A stretch of DNA of 64,000 bases from Bagarius yarrelli (Eukaryota > Chordata > Actinopteri > Siluriformes > Sisoridae). Below, in pieces: positions 11,340-22,511 of the stretch (positions are counted from its first letter, which is position 1; every line of letters begins with the position of its first letter). The translations under genes were made by a program, and so were the position numbers. The notes under the pieces were generated by a model, which was not told the DNA's origin, did not search any database, and was given only the letters and a program-made list of their open reading frames with translations. The stretch covers positions 1,678,001 to 1,742,000 of the forward strand of contig VCAZ01000046.1 in assembly GCA_005784505.1 (NCBI GenBank), given 5' to 3'.

Positions 11340-12700
11340 TACTGGGTGAGGAGAAAAGGACACTCTTACTGCTGGATGTCCACAGGGACTGAGGGCTCTG
11401 TCACATGCTGAGTTAAGTACTTGAAAAAGTCTTCAGGGGAGTGTGTTAGGCCGTCTGGGGATTTCGCCAAACCCTATAGCAGCGGAGAGCATCTGAGCAC
11501 GTCGCCGCATATGAGAGGCTTCTGCCGGCTTTGAGTGCTGAACACTGACTGATTGCCATGTCTGGGAGATCTAATTTGAAAGGTGGACAGTGATGAATGT
11601 CTCGCGGTCGTCTCATGGGCCGTCTGATGTATTATGCATTGGCCGATGCATCGTAGGACCTGTCGAAGCTCGGCATGGCGGTGCGACGTAGGCTGGATGA
11701 GGCACAGTTCAAATAAATGATTTTTTTTTTTCTTTAACTGTTCAGGTCGTGGTGGGAAGCTAATCGGGGGCTGCTGCTAATGGGGAATGACTGACTGCAG
11801 CTGGCCCGCCCTGCACTTTTGATGGGCTGCAAATTTGACAAATTCTCTTAACGCGACGTTTGAAGCAGGGAGCCCTGTCAAAGCCGAGTCTAATTATCAG
11901 AGACACAGAGATAGAGGGCAAGCTGCACTACAGGCTTCCTAAACTGATACTCTAATCCTGCTGTCTGTGTGCATTCATCCTCTCTATCTTGACTGAGAGG
12001 TGTGCTCTGTGACTATTACGCTCTCAGTCAATATCTCGCTCCCCATCTCTCCTTCACAATCAGAGGAAGCAGTATCTTTAATACCTGTTGCAGGCCCCTG
12101 ATTTCACAGTAGACGACTTTGATCTCTGGCTACTGGATGGCATGTTTTGATTCTGACACTGTGTTGCCGAGCATAAAAACTGCACGTATGAAACCCTGCT
12201 ATTAGCCTGCAGGGGAGAGAGCCAAGGCTGCTGGGTTGGCTTTTGTTCCTCTCCCCAGGAAAACAGCGTGTGTAATTGTGCCTGTGCAGCAGCAGCAGTT
12301 CAGGCTCCTCCTTTGTTTACCCGTCCGCCAGGAGAGCACTTCCTGTCAACATCCCCGTGCTCCTGAGCGCCCATCAGCTCGGGTTTTAATGTGCTGGAGC
12401 AATATTGACTGCTGTGTCCGCCGCAAGCTCAGTACTATCCCTCAGTGGGCCCTATGTGAGCCTTAACGAGTTTACGGCTCCTCTAATTGAGCCTTTTTTG
12501 CTCCAGTGGCTGTTTTTGTCAACCGAGACGACTAGTTTCTAGTGTTCACCTCTGATTTGCTTTCTTCATGGTCAGCTCACCACTGTGATATTGACCCAGG
12601 AAAATGAATGGCTGATGGTTCCATGTCACACAGCCTTTCCTGCTAGATCAGTTGCAGATATAAGCTCCGCAATCAATCGAAAGTATATTCGGCCGAGACA
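11340..12700. other. Long repeat-free enhancer-like region
   Basis: About 1.3 kb almost without simple or dispersed repeats and with higher GC than the neighbours. Densest stretches are 11440-11700, 11750-11900 (contains GCTAATCGGGGGCTGCTGC and TAATTATCAGAGA) and 12460-12700 (contains CTCTAATTGAGCC and CAATCAATCG). This texture is typical of conserved noncoding DNA near developmental genes in fish, but conservation was not tested. A plus-strand frame at 12236-12466 shows no family signature. Confidence 0.35.
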
Positions 12701-13870
12701 ACAGCCAGCGTAAGAGTGTAAAAAAAAAAAAAAACCCAGATAACTCTCACAACATGAGCAGAATGTGAAGGAAGACAAGCTGCTCTTTGATACCCAGCCT
12801 TTGTGTGGGACTCTTTCGTTCCGTATGCCTTTCGTTTTCTCCCCCTATTATCTAAAGTCTGTATTTCGTATGACGCTCATTTGTATAAATCTGCATGCAA
12901 ATTATGCAGCTGCTGTGTTTACACCAGGCTGAGGGAGAACGGAACCCATCTTTCTTTGGAAAAACACAGTGTTATTCAAAAAGGTCTTTGGAAGAAAAAA
13001 GGGTCTGTACACTCTAAACTTGTTTTAATGATGCCACAATATAGAGAAAATAGGGCACACTTGAAGTGGTGTCTAATAAAGAGGAAAAGATTCTATTAGA
13101 GGTTGCATAGTATGCTTTTAACAGTTAAGATACTTCAGTAATTATCTAAAAGGAAGATTTTTAGGATGTTCAATTCCTCAATGCTTCAATGCTGAGCCTC
13201 TAAACAAGGCTATTAACCCTCAACTGCTCAGACGGATAAAAAAATGAAAAATATGAGTTTGTCAGCCAAGTGCCAGAAAAGAAAAGGTAGATGCAGTAAG
13301 TTCATACAGCCACAAAATTAGCAAATGTATACTGTAAAAAGCCATCACTGGTGTCCATTTCCTCCTAACAGACAAGTCTAAGACAATTGACCAGGCCTGG
13401 CTGATCCTCTCGACCCCACTGTCACTATCTCACAGTTTTTTCACCATGCTCGTCACCAAAACACATGAAATATTAAGATATTCTTACTGTGACATGTCTG
13501 ATTAGAGGATGAGAATAGATTTAAGCAAGACGACACCGCTCGCAATCTCATTAGCATCGAATCAAAGCAGCATATGAAAGTAGCAACAAATGAGCTTTTG
13601 TTTTAACTTTCTTTCATCTTTCCTGGTTTGATGTAAAAGAACTGTTCATGGCATTAATCTTACTCAAAGACTATAAATGAATCAGAAATCGAACTGTCTT
13701 GCTTTTCCAGCTACACAGCGTAGAGAAATAAGAAGCGCCTTTCAAAAAATGCCATGAAGTGATAGCAAAACGAGAAGGGGGGGGGGGGGTGTTGGGGTGG
13801 GTTTGAGAGCCTAAAAGTAAAAAAAAAATGCTGCTTAAAACTGGACCCAAACTGAAACACTGACTTGTAT
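12701..13870. other. Unannotated noncoding segment
   Basis: Contains a poly-A run at 12720-12734 and the G-run at 13777-13800. Otherwise unique AT-rich sequence; the 98-codon frame at 12803-13099 has no recognisable feature. Confidence 0.5.
13777..13800 (+). repeat. Poly-G run with G-quadruplex potential
   Basis: Thirteen consecutive G residues followed by TGTT, GGGG, T and GGG: enough closely spaced G-runs to fit the four-run quadruplex pattern on the plus strand. It lies 70 bases left of a SINE. Confidence 0.7.
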
Positions 13871-13986
13871 TTACATTTACAACATTTGGCAGACGCCCTC
13901 ATCCAGAGCGACTTACATTTATCTCATTTATACAACTGAGCAACTGGGGGTTAAGGGACTTGCTCATGGGCCCAGCAGTGGTGGGA
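13871..13986 (-). mobile_element. SINE-A copy, 3' part only
   Basis: Starts with the inverted family tail (ACATTTGGCAGACGCCCTCA, then CCAGAGCGACTTACATTTA), then ACAACTGAGCAA, TTAAGGGACTTGCTC and GGGCCCAGCAGTGG. The tRNA-like head is missing or unrecognisable beyond about 13986. The tail resembles that of LINE2-mobilised teleost SINEs. Confidence 0.8.
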
Positions 13987-14544
13987 ATTGTTGGTAGTCC
14001 ATCACCATAAAAACAGGCCACCACATCTACATTAGTGGTATAACACAATAACACTGGCCCTGTTTTCATGCACAGCGATTCAGATTGAAATATTCTAATT
14101 AACAGTTTTTATCTATTCATATTATATTTACACATGGTAGCTTTTAGGTGAGAAAATTATTTCTAGTCTTAATAACCTTGTTATTTTGTCTTTCACCTCA
14201 TTAATTTGATTATTTCCTGTGTTTTTAATTCTGTAAAGACGGAGCTACATCACTTACTTTCACTAGTTTCTTATACAAACATTCAGCTGCAAATATAAGA
14301 GCACTGTGTTTCTCTTAAACAGGTGAGACGGTAAGTAGGCTAAGCGCTGTTGCTAAGATCTTTGATGAATTGGAGCTTTACTCCAACAGTGCTTTGCTAC
14401 AAGACATTGATTTCTGGCTCCTCCGTCCTTCAAAGAGCAGCAGCATGTGAATAAAAGGTTGTAATAATGGCTGGTGAGAGATGCTATGGAAATTTTGTGA
14501 TCTGGAATGGAAATAACAGTTTTATGAGGTACGCCGGTCATTCA

Positions 14545-14857
14545 TTCATTTTCTGTACCCGGGGATCTGCTGGAGTCTATCCCAGCCGTCTCTGATAGGG
14601 TGAAGGGCAGGAGGGGTACACCATGGACAGGTCGCCACACATACACACACTTTATCACTCCTATGGGCAATTTAGAATCACCAATCAACCTAACATACAT
14701 GTTTTTGGACTGTGGGAGGAAACCGGAGAACCTGGAGTAAACCCACGCAAGCATGGGGAGAACTCCACACAGAAAGACCCCCTGGCCGGGAATCGACCCC
14801 CTGGCCTCCTTGCTCTGAGACAACAGTGCTAACCACTAAGCCACCGTGCTGCCCTTC
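14545..14857 (-). mobile_element. SINE-C copy with target-site duplication
   Basis: On the minus strand it starts with a tRNA-like head (AGCACGGTGGCTTAGTGG, TTAGCACTGTTGTCTCAGAG) and continues through TTTCTGTGTGGAGTTCTCC, the family core GTTTCCTCCCACAGTCCAAA, and CCTGCCC-type sequence to an ATTC-repeat (GAAT-type) tail. It is flanked by a 14-base duplication, ACGCCGGTCATTCA at 14531-14544 and ACGCCAGTCATTCA at 14858-14871, 13 of 14 identical, the mark of LINE-mediated insertion. Confidence 0.85.
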
Positions 14858-14867
14858 ACGCCAGTCA

Positions 14868-15135
14868 TTCAATTCAATTCAATACAGGTTTATTTATATA
14901 AATTATATAATTATCAATTTTAACAATTGATAATGTCTCAAAGCAGCTTTACAGAACACAAGTAAGAATACAAAAGAACCCAAAAAGATCATTAAAGATC
15001 TCTAAAAACATCCCCAGTGAGAAAGCCTGGGGTGAGTGTGGCAAGGAAAAACTTCTTTTAGATGGTAAAAGGAAGAAACATTGAGAGGAACCAGACTCAA
15101 AAGGGAATCCATCCTTATTTGGGTGACACTTTACA
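14868..15135 (-). mobile_element. LINE 3' end, minus strand
   Basis: Read on the minus strand it ends in TTCTGTAAAGCTGCTTTGAG, an AATTGTTAAAA stretch, AATAAACCTGTATTGAATTG and the ATTGAATTGAATT tail. The upstream part (CCTTGCCACACTCACCCC, GGTTCCTCTCAATGTTTC) is the usual untranslated region of this teleost LINE-like family. Related 3' ends lie on the plus strand at 40500-41178 and 58480-58720. An internal hairpin sits at 14910-14934 (10-base arms ATTATCAATT/AATTGATAAT). Confidence 0.65.
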
Positions 15136-15655
15136 GAAAAGTGTGTTCTATAATGCATAATATTATTTTAAAACAGCGGGTAGTGTGATTATGATAACAG
15201 TATCCTTTCTTATATCATATACAATCCGAAGTCTTTGAAAGGCATAAGCCAACTGGAGCCAGCGATCTCAGGATGCCTCGGGATCCTCGCCGGGTTGGCC
15301 TCCTCTCACTGAAGGTCAACCAGTGCTGGCACAATCTCTGAATACATCAGGATGGGTATAGAAAGGGAAACAGGTGGAGCGGAATTAGCGTAGCTGCTGT
15401 TTATAATATTAGCCGGCACTAGCTGATAATGTGCCTTTAATCAAATTACATCGATACCAGGCATCCGCACGAGATCATACACTCAAATGAACTGGATTTT
15501 TATGTTTGATCGGATTGTGAAAAGGTTTATCCCATCACTCCTAATCAGATTAAAATTTGAATCGGATTGGGCGTTTTTATTCCAACTGAGGTGTTTACAT
15601 AGAGCATGTTCATTCGGATTGGACTTTTACAATGATCCATGTAAACAAGGCTAGA

Positions 15656-16268
15656 AACTGTTGGTTTAATGCTCTATGTATTACTGTATTAGTACCGGCA
15701 TTTAAGTAGGCACCTCTCCAACTACTGGGTCCATGCCTTAGAACTTCGGACTATAACCGACAGGTCCAGAGCCAATCAAAATTTCTAGTTCAGCTGGAAG
15801 TTGGTTATCGCACTTGAAACTATTTTTCGTAAGTCTAATGTGTAACCAGCATTCAGAGGCGGGAAAATGACATTAAGATGGAAGTATGTTGGTGTGAAGT
15901 ATCATGTTTGTACACTGTACTGTACACCATGGATTACAGATCTATCACCCAGATGAAAAGTGTAGAAAAGACAACGACTGGCTGAAAAGAAGTGATAAAG
16001 GAAAAGGAAAATGAGACAAGAAGGAATTGAGAAACAACCGTCCGATCTAATAAAGGGAATTTTTCCTGTGTGTCTCCGTGTATAATGTACATAATGACAC
16101 GGTAAACATGCAGACAAGTGAAAACACACAGTAAAATCCAGATGCACTGCTTCTTGGCCCTCACTCATTTATTTACCCTCCCACCATGTAATGTGCAGAT
16201 AAGTGGCTACAAGACAAGAAAACAGAATAAACAAGAACGATACAGTCATTTACGGCATTCTATTTTCA

Positions 16269-16314
<46 letters not shown>

Positions 16315-16459
16315 CACTCGCTCTCATTCTCCCGCTCTCTCGTGCAATACTGAATTAATCAAATCCAAAGGACATCATCTTCAAACCAGACATTTCCCCC
16401 ATAGGCAAGTGCCTCATTGCCTATGCAGTGGAGGAAACTTCACAACATCCTAAAAATAC
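15656..16459. other. Unannotated noncoding segment
   Basis: Includes a possible fragment of an unidentified interspersed repeat near 15690-15860 (AGTACCGGCATTTAAGTAGG) and the CT tract at 16272-16311. No gene recognised; frames at 15902-16168 lack known features. Confidence 0.45.
16272..16311. repeat. (CT)20 microsatellite
   Basis: Uninterrupted CT tract of about 40 bases, followed by CGCTCACTCGCTCTC. Confidence 0.95.
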
Positions 16460-16735
16460 AGCGACTCCTGGCAGCGGGGTAGAGGAGCGAGACAGCCGTA
16501 ACCAGTAAGCTCATGGGAATAGACACTGTGATTAGATGCAAGAACTCGCGCTTTCAAAAACAACTTGTGCTGCTGCATAGAAGACACTCGCTCCTCTTCA
16601 ACTATGCACTAGTGCTTCTGTTGTTGCCGAGAGACGCAGACATGCTGCAAAAGCTCTTTTAGCACTGCCTGGGTCAGGAGCAAGCACACAGTCGGGGGGT
16701 AAAGAGAGCATTCGGATCAATTGTGTGGGAAGGCT
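16460..16735. other. Candidate conserved noncoding block
   Basis: Repeat-free, GC-balanced stretch between the CT microsatellite and a poly-T run at 16741-16751. No coding signal. Regulatory role is inferred from texture only. Confidence 0.25.
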
Positions 16736-16893
16736 GATGATTTTTTTTTTTGTTAAAGGAAGTCATGAACTCTAAAAGAACATGTTTATACTGATCTCGT
16801 GGCTGTTGTTTATTCAGCACACTCGGCACATGTACCATTTTGTTTTAATATGATAGACTGGGCTAACTGGCAAGTATATAGTATATATAGTAT

Positions 16894-17130
16894 ATTCAAT
16901 TCATTGTCATTGTGCAAGGTATGTGTACAGAGCCAATGAAATGCATTTTTCGCATAGTAAGTTGGGGTCAGAGCGCAGGGTCAGCTATGATACAGCGCCC
17001 CTGGAGCAGGAAGGGTTAAGGGTCTTGCTCAAGGACCCAACAGTGGTTGACTTGCCGGCTTGAACCCAGGTGTTTCTGGTCTTCGGATTAACAACTCAGC
17101 ACCTTAACCATTTGAGCCACCACTGCCCCC
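16894..17130 (-). mobile_element. SINE-B, near full length
   Basis: Best copy of the family in the window. On the minus strand: head GGGGCAGTGGTGGCTCAAAT with an A-box-like TGGCTCAAATGG and B-box-like GGTTCAAGCC, body GGGTCCTTGAGCAAGACCC, core GCTGACCCTGCGCTCTGACC, then a tail GCATTTCATTGGCTCTGTAC ending in CAATGACAATGAATTGAAT. The tail resembles the LINE 3' end at 26690-26903, the probable mobilising partner type. Confidence 0.85.
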
Positions 17131-17504
17131 TGCGCTAGTTTCTCAGAATGAATCTCTTTCTGACTGTTTGTCCTGCTGCATCGCTGGTTTTTGGACATAG
17201 ATCAGTCCTTATTAATTCACTTAATCGCATGTCTCTGAAAGTTCTGAGTTTTTTGATGATTTTTTTTGACCTGCCGTAGCGGAGAAATCCGTAAAAATCA
17301 CAAATCAGTGAAATATCATTTGGTCTTGTTTTTAGGTGACATAGAGGACTCAGAGATTATTCATTTTTTAACAAGCTGTGGGTGTGACTGAGGATGCAAC
17401 AGAATTCAGAAAAGTTATAAATATATGAAACGATGTGCTGCAGTGACTACCAATGAGAGTGAAGAGGGTACATGATCTGTGGCAAAGAGGAAACGCTGCT
17501 TTTT
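17131..17504. other. Unannotated noncoding segment
   Basis: Unique-looking AT-rich DNA between a SINE-B and the minisatellite; no feature recognised. Confidence 0.5.
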
Positions 17505-18358
17505 TCTTTATCACACCGTATCTTCATCATCACACTGCATCTTTTCATCACACTGTTTCTCCTTCATCACACTGCTTCTCCTTCATCACACTGCTTCTCC
17601 TTCTTCTCTTTCATCACAATGGTTTTCCTTCCTCACCTTGCTTCTCTTTCATCACACTGCTTCATCTTCATCTTCTTCATCACACTCCTTCTTCATCATC
17701 ACACTGCTTCTCCTTCATCAAAGTGCTTTTTCTTCATCTCCATCATCACACTGCTTTTCCTTCTTCTTTTTCATCACACTGCTTCTTCATCATCACACTG
17801 CTTCTCCTTCATCTCCATCATCACGCTGCTTCTCCTTCTTCTTTTTCATCACACTGCTGCTTCTTCAACACACTGCTTCTCCTTCAGTGTGTCTTCAACA
17901 CACTGCTGCTTCTTCATCACACTGCCTCTCCTTCATCTCCATCATCACATTGCTGCTTCTTCATCACACTGCTTCTTTTTCATCACACTGCTTCTCCATC
18001 ATCACACTGCTTCTCCTTCATCTTTTTCATCACACTGCTTCTATTTCATCACACTCCTTCTACTTAATCACACTGCTTCTTCTTTTTCATCTTCTTAATC
18101 ACACTGCTTTTCTCACTTCACCACTGCATGCTCTTCATCCCACTATTTCATCACACTGCATCTCCTTTATCTCAGTGCTTCTCCTTCATCACACTGCATC
18201 TCCTTTATCTCAGTGCTTCTCCTTCATCACACTGCATCTCCTTTATCTCAGTGCTTCTCCTTCATCACACTCCTTCATCACATTGCTTCTCTTCATCACA
18301 CTGCTTCTCTTTTATCCCCTTCATCACTTCTCTTCATCTTCTTTGTTATACCGCTTCT
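17505..18358. repeat. Pyrimidine-rich minisatellite
   Basis: About 850 bases built from variants of TTCATCACACTGCTTCTCC, with unit lengths of roughly 15-24. About two dozen exact CACACTGC words are visible, separated by CTTCTCC, CTTCTTC, CATCATC and CTTTTTC spacers. The plus strand is almost purely C and T plus the ATCACA core, which removes stop codons: three overlapping frames stay open for 200-290 codons. The translation is a serine, phenylalanine, leucine and histidine repeat without the features of a protein. A regular sub-array lies at 18160-18271. Confidence 0.95.
18160..18271. repeat. 38-base higher-order repeat, three copies
   Basis: Units begin at 18160, 18198 and 18236. Each contains ATCTCCTTTATCTCAGTGC followed by TTCTCCTTCATCACACTGC; the first two are identical and the third is truncated by two bases and diverges after 18271. 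The near identity contrasts with the diverged units to the left and points to recent amplification. Confidence 0.95.
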
Positions 18359-19289
18359 AATTCATTTCAATCTTTTATTTTTGCAGAAAAAAGATGACAT
18401 GCCAGCAAGGCCGTGGTTTTAACTCTTAAATGCTGCGTTATATTAAATAAAAAGAGCAAATAACGTGAGTGTTCATTTTTAACTAATTAAGTTCCATAAC
18501 AAACAAACATTGCTAACAGTTAACTTCTTATTGTGTTTAAAATATTTTATGAGAATCAAGTGTGTGACCACTTGTTCAAAATCTACCAGTAGAAAAACTA
18601 AAAGATTTTCCGAAACTGGATTGTGGCATATGGTTGAATTTAAACAGATTTTACCAAAAATACTCACACTTGCCATGGACAGATAGTTTCAAACTTTTAC
18701 ACTCATGACTCCGATCAACTCTGCTTTCAGTATGTATCTTCATCACCATTAGAATTCCCCATCCTTTATACCATCCTATCACTTCCTTAAGCCAGCTCTA
18801 ACCACATGACAAGCTGGGTATTAGCAATGCACAGAAGACGGCACTAAAAGTGCTTTGTAACATATCCACCAGGCCGGAGCAGAACGAGGCCAGGTTGCCA
18901 TGGCTACACCAGAAAATGACAAACCTGTATTTCAATCTCGGAAGGTAATGAGAATAGACAATTTGGTTTTCCATCACTCAGTGTCAGGGTGTGTTATCAA
19001 CAAATTTGTCTTACTGTCATTTAGCCACTCTGCTGACGGCATGCTTATTAGGCTACCTGCATTTGCGTGCAATAACTTTTCAGCATTTTGATGTTGTGGT
19101 ATGAGACGGCAAAAAAAGAAAAATCACAGCATCATATGTTGTGATGTTATAGCATCACAGGCTTCCTGTTACATCCTGGCAACCAATCCTCGGATTTTAT
19201 TTGTCACTCCAAAAAAAAATTTTATTTCCTCATTTGGGTCAGGGCCAGCTGGGGCAGATGTAGATACGATACAGCAACCCTACAGTAAA

Positions 19290-19319
19290 AGTTAATCTTT
19301 CCCAACAGAAAGATTAACT
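19290..19319. repeat. Perfect 12-bp hairpin
   Basis: Arms AGTTAATCTTTC (19290-19301) and GAAAGATTAACT (19308-19319) pair perfectly around the loop CCAACA. No T-run follows, and the genomic context gives no reason to call a terminator. Confidence 0.9.
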
Positions 19320-19730
19320 ACCTAATAGCTATTTTTTTCCCACTTCCTGAAGTCTAACAGCAGTTCAGGATAAAGACGTGTAAAGCAATAAGGGGTTTAA
19401 CCACAAGACGAAGATCCATAATAGAAATGTCTCCTTTCTTCTAAAAGCTCCTCTAACAGCATTTTAAAGCTTTAGGAGTGCACAGTGTTACGAGGCCTTG
19501 GCCTTTTGCCCGGGCAGCCTAAAACAAATAAGGGGAGCCCAATTCCTGTGCAGGCATATAATAAAACGGATATAACACAAAGGAACGCTGTGGCTCAGCT
19601 CGGCAGCAGGAGTAAGTATGCTGTGCCTTGGGCGAGTCTGTGACATTACTGTGATTGGACGAGACACAGAGGATCCAGATCAAAGCAATCTCTAGTGTTT
19701 TGGCCCCCAGCAGAGTGTCGAGCGGGCCCA

Positions 19731-19754
19731 CACACACACACACACACACACACA
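19731..19754. repeat. (CA)12 microsatellite
   Basis: Uninterrupted CA tract. Confidence 0.95.
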
Positions 19755-19921
19755 GTGATAAGCACACGCTCAAGCGAATCCTCTCACTTTTCCACACTAA
19801 AACACATGCACTATGGCAGGATGGACAAAAAAGTGAGAGAGACAGAGAAAGAGAGAGAGAAAAGCTGAAAAAAGGTCATTCTTTTGCCTTCTATCTAACC
19901 TTGCTGGTGCTCTGACTGTCA

Positions 19922-20022
19922 CCTCTCTCTCTCTTTCTCTCTCACTTACTCTGACTCACTCTGCCTCCCTCTGTCACTTCCTCTCTCTCTTTTTCTTTCT
20001 CTCTCTCTCTCTCTCTCTTTTG
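19922..20022. repeat. Interrupted CT-rich tract
   Basis: Three CT runs separated by ACTTACTCTGACTCACTCTG-like spacers; low-complexity pyrimidine tract. Confidence 0.85.
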
Positions 20023-20040
20023 CACTCTTGAGCTGTGATG

Positions 20041-20165
20041 ATTTCAGACTTTCCAGTGTGGAGCAAACCAAATGACATTTGCATTTCCGACATCCCGTCC
20101 AGACAGCAGACGCGGGTTAGGTGTTTGCTTTCACCTAATCTGAATTAAGCGTGCTAAATTAAATA
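20041..20165. other. Candidate enhancer-like block
   Basis: Repeat-free sequence with ATGACATTTGCAT (octamer-like on the minus strand) and CACCTAATCTGAATTAAGC. Regulatory role is inferred from texture and motifs only. Confidence 0.3.
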
Positions 20166-22319
20166 CGATATTAAATATGGTTAACACGTACGATCACTCG
20201 ACCCTTCCTAACTTTCAGCAGGCTAAACCTTAACCCCGGTCCCCGCTGTGTTTCAGGAACTTTGAAAGCTTTCCATGCTTTTATAAATAGCACAGCTTTT
20301 CTTTTCTTTTCTTCCCTTTCTTTTTTTTTTTTTTGTTTATTCTGAATCACCAAAATGACTAAAAGCTGACAGAACAATCGCTGCAATAAATTTATGCCTG
20401 AATCGTTCTTGTGCAGAAGTTTTCACATCTTTTTAACTATTTTTGCTGAACTCTTAACGGGGTAATTGTGTGCCATCTTTAATATTTAATTTTAGCCCAT
20501 CATTTTCCAAAGTGGTACATTTTCAAAGGAGTCCTGCTTGTCAGCGTATAAACAGCAAATGGTAGACTATAAATAGTATAATAAGGTAGTAAAGGTTTTT
20601 TTATGGGAGCATTTGCCAACTCGTTTGTGTGTGTAGGTGTGCGGACGCATCTGTTTGTTTATCAACCAAACAAATCTACTACCAGACACTACTCTTTGAC
20701 CTTTTAGGGACATTTTGCCAACATCTAAAACCTGCAGCAACAAAAAATGTTATGTATCATGTGTGGATTTAAGAATAAGCATAACTTTAATTATATCATA
20801 TTTTTATCAATTAAGGTCCTCACCAGGATAGGAAGACATGCATATGTGTGTGGTGTTGTGTTGTCTGATAAAAGAGCAGTCTCCTCCAGGACAGAAATAC
20901 TTCTCAGATGGTGCTGTTAGCAGCTCCAGACTGCAGCAGTCTATCTTGTTATTCAGAACTGATATCACAGGATGCCTCTTCATGCACACAGGCTCTCAGA
21001 TCCACTAGGAACCAACGTTGCTTCAAAATAAAATAAAAAAATGGACTCTAAACCATGAGAGACCTTCTTCTTTTTTTCTCTATGTCCCCAGCCTCACACT
21101 CCATTCCCACAGGTGCCTATTGATTTATGTGTTCCAGTGTGTAAACGCACGGCACTCAAAACCCTCCTTGCAGCAACTCCAGGCTGCCTTTTTATCCACT
21201 ATGATATTCTAAGGAACTTCCACTTCCTGGTTGTTAAAAAAAAAAAGAACGGTATTTTGAGACTGACTAGACCGAGTGCTTGGTGCAGATTTTTTCACTC
21301 TAAAATAAAAATGAGCTTTGTATATGCAGGTTGTGTGATAGGGTGTGTGTGTTTGTGTGTGTGTGTGTGTTTGAGCTCACGCTTAGACCCCTGTGGGTGT
21401 GTCAGATGGTTCAGAATTAGCTGGCATCTGTCACATCCACCCTTATCAGCCAGAGAAAGACTACAAAGGTTATTTTTTCTGTGTGTGTGTGTGTGTTATA
21501 ACATGTGGGATGGTTTGCAAATAAGAAAGACCTTAATAATAGTTTATTATCTTGAAACTTTAACTAAGAGGATGTCGGATGTATGAAAAAATTGCTTAGA
21601 TTGTCGCACACTGCCATTTGGAATAACCACATATCTTTCTTTGATATTTTTTTATAAGGCAGGGTTTCTTTTTTAAACAACGCGCGCGTTGTATAGAACA
21701 GTAATAATACCCTATATTTAAAGCTCTTAATAATAGAGTGATGACAGGATGGGCCATTTTATCGGAATCATCAGAAGTTTCGTTGATGATAAAAGAGAGT
21801 AAACACCTGAAACCTGGATGGAAAGCCTACACGTGCAGTAGGGGTTGATTTCTACTCAAATTTTATGATTTGACCAGCACTGCATCACAACAAGCTTTCT
21901 GTCACTGCCGTCACTACACAAAGCAAAGAAAACAATACGCTGCCAGCGAGTGACTAATAGTCCAGCAATTTAACAGTATTTTTCCATTTTCTAGTGATGA
22001 AGGAATCCAGGAGCCATGGGACTGTCTGCATCGCTCCCCTCTGATAGGAAACACTGGGACAATTCGAGCCTTCTAGTTCCAGTGAAAGAAGACGGTAATT
22101 TAACTTCATGCATCAGATTGATTTGTCATCAATGTAAAAACTTGGATATTAAGGGCTTATGTGATATAAAGCTTGGATATATGTTATATAGATGCACTAC
22201 ACTATCCTTTGATAATATGTTTACAGTTAATTACAATAGTTTTAAAATAACATTGACAATATCTTTACATGCTGTATATCACAATAACGCAAAAAAAAAC
22301 GGCAAATCATATATACCAT
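20166..22319. other. Unannotated noncoding segment
   Basis: Contains TTTC/T-rich tract 20296-20334, GT tracts near 21343-21370 and 21481-21495, and unique AT-rich DNA. The frame at 21113-21586 is opened by the GT tracts. No gene recognised. Confidence 0.5.
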
Positions 22320-22386
22320 GTATATCTCTTATATATATATAATACCTATATACCATAATATACATATATATATAAATATATATATC

Positions 22387-22418
<32 letters not shown>

Positions 22419-22480
22419 CCATATATACCATATATATCTATATATATATATATATATATATATCTATATATATAATATGA

Positions 22481-22511
<31 letters not shown>

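Larger units (their letters stand above)
14055..15655. mobile_element. Candidate composite DNA transposon
   Basis: The edges are inverted and similar: left GGCCCTGTTTTCATGCAC, right read on the minus strand AGCCTTGTTTACATGGAT. Both ends carry repeats of an AATCCGATT-type word (GATTCAGATTGAAATATTC left; AATCGGATTGGG and CATTCGGATTGGAC right). The interior holds a SINE-C and a LINE end on the minus strand, so it would be a carrier of later insertions. No target duplication was found, so the boundaries are tentative. Confidence 0.35.
18359..20040. other. Unannotated noncoding segment
   Basis: Unique AT-rich DNA with a perfect hairpin (19290-19319), a CA microsatellite (19731-19754), a GA-rich stretch (19835-19862) and interrupted CT tracts (19922-20022). 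No gene recognised. Confidence 0.5.

Noticed and set aside
17505..18358. Spaced repeats resembling a CRISPR array
   Set aside because: Units vary in length, spacers are themselves repeats, and the context is a vertebrate genome.
17479..18360. 293-codon open frame, longest in the window
   Set aside because: It is a translation of the minisatellite; two other plus frames are open over the same interval, which shows the openness comes from base composition.
19290..19319. Hairpin as a bacterial-type terminator
   Set aside because: No T-run and no gene upstream; nothing bacterial in the window.
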